In this document: positions 26,533 to 35,458 of the stretch, in pieces
Numbering within the stretch: position 1 is the stretch's first letter
Layout: the number at the start of each line of letters is the position of its first letter
NCBI GenBank assembly: GCA_025449695.1
Contig: JANWIW010000004.1
Coordinates: forward strand, 1-37,955
Length of the DNA: 37,955 nucleotides
Source: Minisyncoccota bacterium
Lineage (GTDB): Bacteria; Patescibacteriota; Minisyncoccia; UBA6257; 2-01-FULL-56-20
Direction: 5' to 3'
Position numbers and translations under genes: made by a program
Notes under the pieces: model-generated
The model's input: the letters and a program-made list of their open reading frames with translations, nothing else
What the model was told of the DNA's origin: nothing
The model's database searches: none

Positions 26533-27312
26533 TCACCGGTAGAACTCGCGGACCGTGATGTGGAACACGGCCTGGTTGTACTCTTCGGTGACCTCGACGA
26601 GGCCACGCCGTTCCAGCTTCAGCAGTTCCGTGCGCAGCCACTTGATCTGCTCCGGGGTATAGCGTGGGACCCGGACCCATGCCCACACCTTTTTCGGCTT
26701 CTGACCCTTCTTCGCCTTGAGGGTCACCTCCTTCAGTACGCGGTCCATCTTGGCGATGTCGATGGTCGCGCCGCGAAGGTGCGCCGAGCTCTCCACGCCG
26801 GTTGCGTTCCGGTTGCCGTTCTGGAGTTGCGCCTGCTTGCGCGGCGTGCGCATGGCGGAGGTTGCCTTGAGAGGCTTGCCGGCGGCCTTGGGTGCGCTGG
26901 CTTTGGCTCCGAAACCATTCAGGAACCGGATGACCTGCGGCGCGGCCCATCTCCACTCGGCATCGAGGCGGGTGTCCACGATCGACGAACCGTTATTCGG
27001 AAGCCGCTGCAGCCATCCCTGTGCTTTTAGTCTGCTAATAGGCACGGCCCGGCTCCAGAGTGCCACGTTCATCTTCGAATCGAAAACCTTGCAGCGATTG
27101 TTCGGCAGAACCTTGATCTTCCCCGCTTTCACCCGTGCGACGAACACGTCGTCGTCGATGATGAAAGGCAGATTATCCTGTCTCGCGATCTCTCCCTGCC
27201 AGGCGAGAGAGTCGTGACTTCCCGCAAGGCTTGTTCGAGGTTTCCTCGGCCTTGCGGAAACATCCGGCCCCAGGACGAGGCAGAGTAGAGTTAACGCGAT
27301 GATCTTTTTCAC
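26533..27312 (-). CDS. secreted DUF5715-like protein (putative peptidoglycan-active)
   Basis: VKKIIALTLLCLVLGPDVSA signal; GNRNATGVESSAHLRGATIDIAKM...YTPEQIKWLRTELLKLERRGLVEVTEEYNQAVFHITV. Confidence 0.65.
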   Translation of the reverse strand: MKKIIALTLLCLVLGPDVSARPRKPRTSLAGSHDSLAWQGEIARQDNLPFIIDDDVFVARVKAGKIKVLPNNRCKVFDSKMNVALWSRAVPISRLKAQGWLQRLPNNGSSIVDTRLDAEWRWAAPQVIRFLNGFGAKASAPKAAGKPLKATSAMRTPRKQAQLQNGNRNATGVESSAHLRGATIDIAKMDRVLKEVTLKAKKGQKPKKVWAWVRVPRYTPEQIKWLRTELLKLERRGLVEVTEEYNQAVFHITVREFYR

Positions 27313-27383
27313 GGACAAGCCCTCCTGCTTGTTGTTGTATTTTCGAGTCAAGAATACTGCAGATACTTACACCAACGTATAAA

Positions 27384-27412
27384 ATTATACATCTAAATCA
27401 TTGAAAAGTCAA
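27384..27412 (-). promoter_or_regulatory. Promoter TTGACT-N17-TATAAT upstream of 27312 gene
   Basis: Reverse strand ttgacttttcaatgatttagatgtataat. Confidence 0.8.
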
Positions 27413-27442
27413 GGCTAGAGCTTGTGGGAAGCCTTGAAATCG

Positions 27443-27500
27443 GAAGGGCGCACTGGTGGGTGCGCCTCTTCATCTTGCCATCGGTCTCCCCGATGGGCTT
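27443..27500 (-). repeat. 3' double-hairpin module, copy B
   Basis: agggcgcactggtgggtgcgcct...gccatcggtctccccgatgggctt. Confidence 0.75.
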
Positions 27501-27527
27501 CTTGTTCATGCTGCACTCGCGAAGCAA

Positions 27528-28571
27528 TCACTCCATTTCCGTCAGGTTGGCGGTGGTCTTCCTGGCATAGGTGGTGAGCCTCTTGGACCAGCACGAACGC
27601 CAATACGGAAGCTGGGCTTTGTTGTCCAACCAGCGCCGTGCCGCGCCCGATGCGCCGGTCTTTCCATCGGGGTCGTGGTGGGCGGTCGCGATCATGGCAA
27701 CGACATCCTTGTGGCGCGAGCGGACGATCCGCTTCAGCACATTGCGTTCCTGCTTGTCCAGCTCCTTCGCGATGTAGCAAAGGTTGTGGATCATGAGCAG
27801 GATGGCCACAGTGTGATGCTGGTCGCCTCGGAGCATCGCGGTACTGCCGTGCGGTACCGGGTCCTTGAGCGCGGAGTTGATCCAACTGCCTCCCCGCTTG
27901 CCACTCGGACCGTCGTACCACGCATACTCCGTCATCTGATAGGGACCAAGCGACGCTTTCCCATCCGATTTGGCCGGAATGCTTTCCACGTAGCGGCGGC
28001 CGGCCTGATGGAGCAGAAAGTCGAGGAACTTCGCGTTCAGGTCACCGTCGAAGCCGGGGAAGAGCTCGGTGAGCGAATAGGCCACCAGGTCATCCCCATG
28101 CAGCGAATCGACGACCTGACGCACCAGTTTCAACTCCTCGTCGCTCAACCGCTCGATCCGCTGGACCTTCTTCCAGTCGATGCCGGCGCGAACACGGTCG
28201 AGGTGGGCTTGCAAGTGACGACAGTAGTCCTGGATAGTCATGTGCTGCGGATCCTTCTCGCGGTACTCGCGGAGGATGGCGCCCGCAAGGGCATTGACCA
28301 CCACGTGCGGACGATAGCCCACGATCTTTTTCTTGCCGTTCCGGATCGGAATGCGGGATCGCTTTTTCTTGGCGGCCCACATCTTCTCCATGTTGCGGTA
28401 GAAGTCGATGCGCGCGGCCGGCGGGACCGTGCCGGAAACACCGAGGTAATCCGCGAACTCACCGCCGAACTTTCTTCCCGTGAGCTTGCCCATGGGGTAC
28501 TGTTTTTCCTTTGCGAAGCCCTCTGCGGCCATGAAGCCCAGAAGGAGAATCGCGATCACACGGTTTCTCAT
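27528..28571 (-). CDS. secreted protein, lytic-transglycosylase-like segment
   Basis: MRNRVIAILLLGFMAAEGFA signal; ESIPAKSDGKASLGPYQMTEYAWYD; GASGAARRWL. Confidence 0.55.
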   Translation of the reverse strand: MRNRVIAILLLGFMAAEGFAKEKQYPMGKLTGRKFGGEFADYLGVSGTVPPAARIDFYRNMEKMWAAKKKRSRIPIRNGKKKIVGYRPHVVVNALAGAILREYREKDPQHMTIQDYCRHLQAHLDRVRAGIDWKKVQRIERLSDEELKLVRQVVDSLHGDDLVAYSLTELFPGFDGDLNAKFLDFLLHQAGRRYVESIPAKSDGKASLGPYQMTEYAWYDGPSGKRGGSWINSALKDPVPHGSTAMLRGDQHHTVAILLMIHNLCYIAKELDKQERNVLKRIVRSRHKDVVAMIATAHHDPDGKTGASGAARRWLDNKAQLPYWRSCWSKRLTTYARKTTANLTEME

Positions 28572-28676
28572 CTCTTTCCTCTCTATCTGCGTGAAATGCG
28601 GTCCTCCGAAGAAGGCTGCTTGTTATCGTATTCGTGAATCAAGAGTACTGCGGACACGGACGCTAATCTAGAGTTA

Positions 28677-28705
28677 ATTATACACTCTTTTATGTAAAAA
28701 GTCAA
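28677..28705 (-). promoter_or_regulatory. Promoter TTGACT-N17-TATAAT upstream of 28571 gene
   Basis: Reverse strand ttgactttttacataaaagagtgtataat. Confidence 0.8.
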
Positions 28706-28735
28706 TAAAACACTTGCCGGACCATCAAAATCACA

Positions 28736-28791
28736 AAGGGCGCACTGTACGTGCGCCCTTCGATTCGCCATCGGCCTTCGCCGATGGGCTT
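28736..28791 (-). repeat. 3' double-hairpin module, copy C
   Basis: aagggcgcactgtacgtgcgccctt...gccatcggccttcgccgatgggctt. Confidence 0.75.
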
Positions 28792-28824
28792 GTGGGTTAA
28801 GAGAGTCGCTCAGATACGCGCGGT

Positions 28825-29931
28825 CTAGTAGGCCGTTTGATTCTGCCGGTGCAGGCGCGAGCTGATCGCCATAGCAAAGAGGAACAGGATGGGGAAGAAG
28901 TCGAGACCCAGAGCGAAGGACCAGGCATAGCTGACCTCGCGCCAGTACCGGAGCACGGCCTGGGGCGCGTCGATCATGCTGAAGGCCTGCTGTTGCTCGA
29001 GGACTTCCTCGTCGTCGCCCACGACCTCGGCGATGATCTGCTGGGAAGTAGCGACGACATCCTTCATGCGCTTCACCGCGGCGATTTGTCCTGGCTGGTT
29101 GCCGGGATCGGACACCATCGCGAGACGCGAGAGATTCTTGTTGATCTGCTTCACGTAACTCCGAGAAGAGATACTGTTCAGGGTCGCGAGGAGCTCGTTG
29201 ATGTCGGCAAGCTCCTTCGTGAACTTGAGGCTGTTCTCTTCCATAAGCCTCGTGTCACCGACCGATCCCCTGTCGCTCTCCGCGGCGATCTTGCGAGCCG
29301 CCGCCAACTTCTTCTTCAGCCCGTCATAGGTGTCTTTGCGGAGCTTGGCGTTGCCCTTGATCTGATCGGCGACGTTGCGGAAGAGGTTGGCCGTCGTCTC
29401 CAGATTCACCACCACCTCGCCACGCCCCTTCAGATTGGAAAGCCCTCCGCCCATATCGGTCCGCGCGTACGAGTCGAACTGCCTGGCCTGGCTCTCGAAG
29501 ACGGGCACGAGGTTGGCCTCGCGTTCGCCCCGCTGCCAGTAACCGCTCGCCAGCCTCTCTGCGGTGTCGATCGTCTTGGTCATGTGGGTAACCTGCGCGC
29601 GGCGGCCGCCGATCGTGATCACCGTCCAGATCGTCGAGAATCCGAAAATCACCGCGACGAACGGAATCGCGAGCAGGCCGTACAGTCCGAGCTGCAGGCC
29701 ACTCGAGTACTCGATGTGCCGGCCGACGAAATACCAGAATCCGGACGCGCAACAGCCGGCGGCCATCGCCACGCCGCACTGGATGAAGAAATCGTCGGTG
29801 ACGGTCATGAGTCCCATGGCCGTGGTGTAGATGCTCGCGATGCCGCAGACGATGGTGAGGAACGTGAAAATGGCGAATGTGGTTTTGGCGGCCTGCTCAC
29901 GGGGTGATAACTGCCGCTGATTCGTGTTCAT
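28825..29931 (-). CDS. multi-pass membrane protein with long soluble/coiled middle domain
   Basis: N-terminal TM segments, central helical region, C-terminal TM (SYAWSFALGLDFFPILFLFAMAI). Confidence 0.65.
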   Translation of the reverse strand: MNTNQRQLSPREQAAKTTFAIFTFLTIVCGIASIYTTAMGLMTVTDDFFIQCGVAMAAGCCASGFWYFVGRHIEYSSGLQLGLYGLLAIPFVAVIFGFSTIWTVITIGGRRAQVTHMTKTIDTAERLASGYWQRGEREANLVPVFESQARQFDSYARTDMGGGLSNLKGRGEVVVNLETTANLFRNVADQIKGNAKLRKDTYDGLKKKLAAARKIAAESDRGSVGDTRLMEENSLKFTKELADINELLATLNSISSRSYVKQINKNLSRLAMVSDPGNQPGQIAAVKRMKDVVATSQQIIAEVVGDDEEVLEQQQAFSMIDAPQAVLRYWREVSYAWSFALGLDFFPILFLFAMAISSRLHRQNQTAY

Positions 29932-30221
29932 GACTGCCCTCCTGGCTTTCCTGTTGTCCCTGTATCCGACATGGTCTCTTGATCTCCGGGGATCTGAAGA
30001 TATACGTCGAACGCCCGCAGACCTCTTCCCTCCGGAGGGCCGACGGTGCCGACCGTAAAGTCGACGTCCAGTCCACGCACTAGTTCCAGTCCGTCGCGGA
30101 CTGAAACCACAACGAGCTTCTTGCCGTTGTGCTGGCTCGTCACCTCACTGACGCGTACCTTCCAGACGGTGCCTCCGGGTGTCGGATCGGACCCTACCAC
30201 AAACCCTTTTACTCGTGGCAT
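29928..30221 (-). CDS. hypothetical protein, 97 aa
   Basis: AAAGGAG SD; ATGA 4-nt overlap with the downstream membrane-protein gene. Confidence 0.6.
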   Translation of the reverse strand: MPRVKGFVVGSDPTPGGTVWKVRVSEVTSQHNGKKLVVVSVRDGLELVRGLDVDFTVGTVGPPEGRGLRAFDVYLQIPGDQETMSDTGTTGKPGGQS

Positions 30222-30427
30222 TGTGGCGCTCCTTTCATCCTTTAGTCCTGCTGCCTGTTAACTCTTCTCGCGTTCTACAACCTCCTCTCTATTGTTTGCC
30301 TCGTTCTATGGCTGAAAGTCGCCTGACTCTCTTTTTTGCCAACCACGAATCGAGGGCGCTGCACGGGTGATCTAAGCCACCGTGCAAGGCGCTCGGCTCG
30401 TGGTCGCTTTTCAAAGGCCTTGTATTG

Positions 30428-30457
30428 ATTACAACACAATCCATAGCGAATGGTCAA
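30428..30457 (-). promoter_or_regulatory. Promoter TTGACC-N18-TGTAAT upstream of 30221 gene
   Basis: Reverse-strand hexamers. Confidence 0.55.
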
Positions 30458-30499
30458 TATTAGCGCAATGGCGAAGTTTGTCGGCACATAGAAATCAGA

Positions 30500-30557
30500 A
30501 GGAGCGCACCGTGGGTGCGCTCCATTCATCTTGCCACCGGCCTTCTCCGATGGACTT
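30500..30557 (-). repeat. 3' double-hairpin module, copy D
   Basis: aggagcgcaccgtgggtgcgctcc...gccaccggccttctccgatgg. Confidence 0.7.
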
Positions 30558-30580
30558 TGTAATCGCTCGAACTGGCGCGC

Positions 30581-31510
30581 TCAGCCTTGCGTCTCCCACA
30601 GCCGGTGAACCTTGCGCATCACCTCGTCGGTGATACCAAGCTCCTTCTGCGTGAAGCCGTAGTCGATCATCGTGCCCATGAGCGCCCGCGCCGCGTTTGC
30701 CCCGTCTTCGCGCACCTTATTGTAGGCGTCGCTGACCTCCTGGCTGGCGCTGGCAGCGGGTTCCGGCGCGCTCGGGTCGTACTTCTGCACGCTCTCGACG
30801 AGCGCGGGCACCGCCTTCTTGAACGTGGTCTTGAAGAAACCGTTGGCCTCTTCGCCGGTCATGCCGAGCTCCTTGCTCGTCGGATCGACGCCGGCGATGT
30901 CCGCGCGCAGGATGGCCTCTTCGACAAGTCCCGTCGGGACAAAAGCGGGGTGGCGACGCCCGACGGTGACGATGTAGGCCAGGTCCTCCGGGATCGGCTT
31001 GCCGGTCTTCACGAGCGCAAGAAGGGCCTTCGCGGACTCGAGGTTTGTGGTTTTGACATACTCGTCCGCCTTCTCACGGGTGACGCCGGCCTCGGTAACC
31101 ACGGCGGCGTAGGACTCGCTGGAGCTGGTCATGCGATTCTTGAGAGCTTCCGCGGCCGCGTACTTCTCCTGCCATTCAAGCGCGGTGCGGATCGTCGAAT
31201 CAACGCCCTTCGCGTGATCGGCAAAGGTCATCGTCGTGCTGACCGGCTTCTCGATGGCCGCGATGCTCTCCTTGACCTCGGCGAGATCGCGGTCATGCTC
31301 CTGCTGCCGGCGCTCACGTGCGAGCTTGGCATCGGCGGCGGTGTCGGTGGTCAGCGTGGTCGCCGTGTTATCAGCATCATCCGTGGGAACGCGGCTGATC
31401 GTCGCGGTGGACGTATCGGTCGCGGAATCCGCGGTGTTTTCGTCGCCACAGGCGGCGATCAAGACAGTGAGAGCGAGCAGTATTGCGAAGATCCAACGGT
31501 TTGCTTTCAA
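30581..31510 (-). CDS. lipoprotein (hypothetical)
   Basis: TTG start with GGAGAAGGA SD; MKANRWIFAILLALTVLIAACGDENT lipobox. Confidence 0.65.
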   Translation of the reverse strand: MKANRWIFAILLALTVLIAACGDENTADSATDTSTATISRVPTDDADNTATTLTTDTAADAKLARERRQQEHDRDLAEVKESIAAIEKPVSTTMTFADHAKGVDSTIRTALEWQEKYAAAEALKNRMTSSSESYAAVVTEAGVTREKADEYVKTTNLESAKALLALVKTGKPIPEDLAYIVTVGRRHPAFVPTGLVEEAILRADIAGVDPTSKELGMTGEEANGFFKTTFKKAVPALVESVQKYDPSAPEPAASASQEVSDAYNKVREDGANAARALMGTMIDYGFTQKELGITDEVMRKVHRLWETQG

Positions 31511-31600
31511 GTTCCTTCTCCTTCTTTTGCGTCAGTTCGGTTATGCAGTTGTCGAGGTGCTTCCGACGCTGCACAACCCGGTGGTGGTACAGTATTTGAA

Positions 31601-31629
31601 ATTATACTACTATTATGATAAAAAGTCAA
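31601..31629 (-). promoter_or_regulatory. Promoter TTGACT-N17-TATAAT upstream of 31510 lipoprotein gene
   Basis: Reverse strand ttgactttttatcataatagtagtataat. Confidence 0.8.
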
Positions 31630-31659
31630 TATGAGCCTGGTTTCGCTATAATGGAACCT

Positions 31660-32454
31660 ATGGAAACTGCGAACGACGTGTCCGTGATCATCGCGAACTA
31701 CAACAACGCCCGCTTCCTGGAAGACTGCCTTGCTTCCCTTTTCCGTAATCCCGGCATTCTGGAGGTGATCGTGGTGGACGACGCCTCGACGGACGATTCC
31801 GTGGAGATCGCTTCGAAGTATCCCGTCCGGCTCATAGAGAACGCCATGAACTTCGGGCCGGTGCGGACGAAGAATATCGGCGCCGCGGAGGCGGCCGGAC
31901 GGTATATCCTCTTTTTGGACAGCGATACGACCCTGGATCCCGATTATATAGAGAGGACCGCCGCCTTCCTGGACGAGCGCCCCGAGGCGGGCGTGGTGAG
32001 CGGCAGGATCACAAAACCGGACGGAGAACGCATGTGGCATGGCTTCGGGCACCGCTTCGCGATACTCCGAAGCGCGGGCGCGAGGGCGTTCGGCGCGACC
32101 TATCCCCTCTGGCAGGCCACTGCTTTCGAGCAAGTCCTCCGGCGGCTGTCCCTGCCCTTTACCCTGAACTTCGCCGAGGACAAGGTCATGGAAGTGGGCT
32201 GGGTGTCGGGAATGGCCCTCCTTACCCGCGCCGGCCTCTTTCGCGAGCTCGGCGGTTTCGACGAGCACTTCTGGATGTATCACGAGGAGCCGGACTACTG
32301 CCTGCGCGCCCGCGCGGCGGGATTCAGGACGTTCTACACCCCGTCTACCCGCGCCTATCATTGGAACGGTCAGAGTCATCGCCATCGCCGTGCGCAGTTC
32401 ATGCGGGATTCCAACCGCTATTGGGCCTACAAGCACGGCGTGCGCTGGTGGTAA
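31660..32454 (+). CDS. glycosyltransferase family 2
   Basis: VSVIIANYNNARFLEDCLASLFRN...VIVVDDASTDDS...ILFLDSDTTLDPDYI; TATAAT + 7 nt + ATG. Confidence 0.92.
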   Translation: METANDVSVIIANYNNARFLEDCLASLFRNPGILEVIVVDDASTDDSVEIASKYPVRLIENAMNFGPVRTKNIGAAEAAGRYILFLDSDTTLDPDYIERTAAFLDERPEAGVVSGRITKPDGERMWHGFGHRFAILRSAGARAFGATYPLWQATAFEQVLRRLSLPFTLNFAEDKVMEVGWVSGMALLTRAGLFRELGGFDEHFWMYHEEPDYCLRARAAGFRTFYTPSTRAYHWNGQSHRHRRAQFMRDSNRYWAYKHGVRWW

Positions 32455-32610
32455 AACCACAGACCTTGTCATCCCCGTGCAGGCGGGGATCGGGTGAAGG
32501 CAGGGTCAGTCTTGATTCCCGCTGGACTTTACCCCCGCGGAGGCGGGGGCGGGACTGACACGTAAGTGTAACCTTGCTATCTTCCGAATTCTCTGTATAA
32601 TGTTCCCACC

Positions 32611-32856
32611 ATGAAAACCGACCTGCACCCGACATACTATCCCACGGCAAAAGTGAGCTGCGCCTGCGGCAACACATTCACGGTGGGCGCTACCAAGCCC
32701 GAGATCCACGTGGAAATCTGCGCCAAATGCCATCCGTTCTACACCGGCGAGAAGAAACTTGTGGATGTGGCCGGCCGCGTGGAACGCTTCAAGACGCGCG
32801 CATCAAAGAAGACCGAAGTTAAGGCGAAGAAGCCCCGCGTTAAGAAAGAGAAATAA
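32611..32856 (+). CDS. rpmE: 50S ribosomal protein L31
   Basis: [46 protein letters not shown]. Confidence 0.94.
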   Translation: MKTDLHPTYYPTAKVSCACGNTFTVGATKPEIHVEICAKCHPFYTGEKKLVDVAGRVERFKTRASKKTEVKAKKPRVKKEK

Positions 32857-32868
32857 TCCGTTACGAAA

Positions 32869-32905
32869 CACCCCCGCCGCGCTGAGCGCGGCGGGGGTGT
32901 TTTTG
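32869..32905 (+). terminator. Rho-independent terminator of rpmE
   Basis: cacccccgccgcgctgagcgcggcgggggtgttttt. Confidence 0.85.
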
Positions 32906-32910
32906 CACGA

Positions 32911-33489
32911 TCAGCCGCGCAGCAGGTAAAAGATGTCTATAGCGAAAAGCAGGATGCTCAACACAAGAAGCATGACGCCCTCTTTGGAACGCCGCATGAT
33001 GACCCCGAGAACCGCGCCGATGAGGCCGAGCGCCCAGGCGATGCCAAGCACGGAGAGGAGCGCCGCGAGGGTGGAGGTCAGATCCGGAGCGAGCGGTCCG
33101 AGGTGCTCGGCGTAGTACGTCACGAAGCCGCCCTGCACCAGGAACGGCGCATTAGTGAGAATGAGAACCACTTCGAGCGCAAGGATCAGGATGCTCACCC
33201 AGTTGAGCCACGGCCGGAGCCAAGGCTCCCGGTCGAGATCCCTGGACACGAGGTAAGTCATGAAGCTCACAAGCAGGGAGAATCCCAGGAGGACCTCCAT
33301 GCCTATAACGGCATTCTCGAACTGCCAAGACGTGCCCGCCGCCGCCATCACGCCGTTGAATATAATGACGATGATGCCGAGACTCCAGATGCATGCGCCC
33401 GTGGTCCAGAGCGATATCCGGGAGATCGCATGAGCTGCAGGATGGCCGGTCCAGTGGTCCCGGCGGGCGGTCGCGTGCTTCTTCTGCAT
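32911..33489 (-). CDS. multi-pass membrane protein, 192 aa
   Basis: Several hydrophobic segments; TATACT+6 nt+ATG. Confidence 0.65.
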   Translation of the reverse strand: MQKKHATARRDHWTGHPAAHAISRISLWTTGACIWSLGIIVIIFNGVMAAAGTSWQFENAVIGMEVLLGFSLLVSFMTYLVSRDLDREPWLRPWLNWVSILILALEVVLILTNAPFLVQGGFVTYYAEHLGPLAPDLTSTLAALLSVLGIAWALGLIGAVLGVIMRRSKEGVMLLVLSILLFAIDIFYLLRG

Positions 33490-33506
33490 ACCTCAAGTAT
33501 AGCAAT

Positions 33507-34502
33507 TCATCCTTTCTGCAGGGCCAAGAGGACTTTGAGGTACATCTCCTCCACGATCCGGGCCTGTTTCGGGCCGCTCGCCGCGTAGTGATCCAGGCCG
33601 GGCGAATCGTTGATCTCGAGGATCCAATAGCGGCGGGGAGGCTTCGCGATATCCCCTTGGACCATAAGATCCACTCCCGCATAGCGGAGCCCCATATCTT
33701 TGGCGAGCCGGACGGCGATCTTTTGAAAGGCGGGGTGGATGATCTCGGTCACGTCCCTGGCCATGCCGCCCGCGGAAAGGTTCGCATTGTCCAGAAGAAC
33801 GAGCTTCTGTCCCTTGGCGGGGCGGGAGGACATGCGCATCCCCTGCCGCCGGAGCTTGGCCCTGATGCGGAAGTCGCCGGGGTCGATGACCGTATCCCGG
33901 CCGGAGCGGACGAAGGATCTCTGGAGAGACCTGAGAAGCTGGAGCACCGTGGAGCGCCCGTTCCCCGTCACGGTGAGCGGTATCCGCTCGTACGCGGAGA
34001 TGACCTCGCGATCCAGGACCACGATGCGGTAGTCCTGGCCCATGAGGGCGCGCTGGACCAGCATGACGCGGTCCTTGGTGAAAATATACTTCGCGGCCCG
34101 GTAGAACTCCTTCTTATCGCGGACCTTGCTCACCCCCACCCCCTGCGTACGGCTGTTGGGCTTCACGATGACCGGCAGGCCGAGCTCTTTCGCGTAGCGC
34201 CAGGCGGCGTGGATGTTCCGCTTCGATTTGATTGCTTTCGCGAACTTCTCCGAGAAAAAGGTCGTTCCAGGCACGGTCGCGTAGCCCATCCGGCCCATGA
34301 AGTAGTTCGCATACCCCTTGTCCGAACAGAGGGCGGATGAGCCGAGCGGGTTCAGGTCCAGGGCCGAGTTCCGGAAATAGCTTTTCCGTCCGTCCTTGAA
34401 GGCGATTTGGCCCACCACCCGCCATTCCGGCTCAAGATGTATCTTCACGCCGGCGCGCTTCGCTATCTTCCGGAGCGTCCTGCTGACCAGTGCTTCTTTC
34501 AT
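33507..34502 (-). CDS. ATP-grasp protein (RimK / cyanophycin-synthetase-like)
   Basis: LGLPVIVKPNSRTQGVGVSKV...RIVVLDREVISAYERIPLTVTGNGRSTV...YAGVDLMVQ...WILEINDSPGLDHY. Confidence 0.82.
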   Translation of the reverse strand: MKEALVSRTLRKIAKRAGVKIHLEPEWRVVGQIAFKDGRKSYFRNSALDLNPLGSSALCSDKGYANYFMGRMGYATVPGTTFFSEKFAKAIKSKRNIHAAWRYAKELGLPVIVKPNSRTQGVGVSKVRDKKEFYRAAKYIFTKDRVMLVQRALMGQDYRIVVLDREVISAYERIPLTVTGNGRSTVLQLLRSLQRSFVRSGRDTVIDPGDFRIRAKLRRQGMRMSSRPAKGQKLVLLDNANLSAGGMARDVTEIIHPAFQKIAVRLAKDMGLRYAGVDLMVQGDIAKPPRRYWILEINDSPGLDHYAASGPKQARIVEEMYLKVLLALQKG

Positions 34503-34621
34503 GTGAGGGCAGTATATCACCTGATAAGCATGGAAAAAACGGCGGGACTTGGTATCATATCTCACATGCAACGCATGACCCTTCCCTTCGACCTCGCTCA
34601 GGGTAAAATCAGTTTATCAAT

Positions 34622-34696
34622 ATGCAAAGGATAATTTTAGAGGTACGCGGCTGCCCTGAACCGAGCTTTGCTCTGGTTCATTCCTCCCCCAAATAA
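34622..34696 (+). CDS. 24-codon upstream mini-ORF mimicking the start of the downstream release factor
   Basis: [24 protein letters not shown]; stop 1 nt before [14 protein letters not shown]. Confidence 0.5.
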   Translation: MQRIILEVRGCPEPSFALVHSSPK

Positions 34697-34697
34697 C

Positions 34698-35456
34698 ATG
34701 CAGAAGATCATCATCGAAATCAGAGGAGGCACAGGGGGTGACGAGGCCGCGCTTTTCGCGGGCGACCTCGCGCGTATGTACCAGCGCTATGCGACGAAAC
34801 GCGGCTGGGGCTTCGCGATCGTGGATTCCTCGGAGAACGATCTCGGCGGCTACAAGACCTTTGTCGCAGAGATAAGCGATCCCTCAAGCGAGGCCGCCTC
34901 CGGGCAAGGACCCTATGGCGAGCTAAAACAGGAATCCGGCGTACACCGCGTGCAGAGGGTCCCGAAGACCGAGCGCCAGGGCCGCGTCCACACCTCCACC
35001 GCCACCGTGGCGGTCATGAAGATCGTGGAAGCCCGGAATGTGGACCTTAAGGAAAGCGATATGGAGTTCACCTTCTCCCGAGGCGGCGGCCCGGGAGGCC
35101 AGAATGTGAACAAGATCGAATCCGCCGTACGGCTTCTCCACAAGCCGACCGGCATCGTCATCTCCTCCCGCTCGGAGCGGTCTCAGCAGGCCAACCGGCA
35201 GAAGGCGATGTCCATTCTCGCTTCTAAGCTCTAGGAGATGGAACAGGAACGGGTGGCGTCGGAAGCCGGAGGCAACCGCCGCGACCTAATCGGTTCCGCC
35301 GACCGCTCGGAGAAGATACGGACCTATAACTTCCCCGAGGATCGGATTACTGATCACCGTATAGGGAAAAAATTCCACAATATCGAGAAGGTGCTGGACG
35401 GCAATATGGACGCGATCGTTGAGGCATTTAAAAAGTCCCAGGCCCGGGCCTCCTGA
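34698..35456 (+). pseudogene. prfA: RF1-type class I peptide chain release factor lacking domain 1, interrupted by in-frame TAG at 35232-35234
   Basis: [62 protein letters not shown]; then [47 protein letters not shown] in the same frame. Confidence 0.88.
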
Positions 35457-35458
35457 TC

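Noticed and set aside
27456-28637. + strand ORF of 393 aa
   Set aside because: Antisense to the signal-peptide protein 27528-28571, which has a promoter, SD and 3' hairpins; the + ORF lacks these.
28837-29907. + strand ORF of 356 aa
   Set aside because: Antisense shadow of the multi-pass membrane protein; composition typical of a mirror frame.
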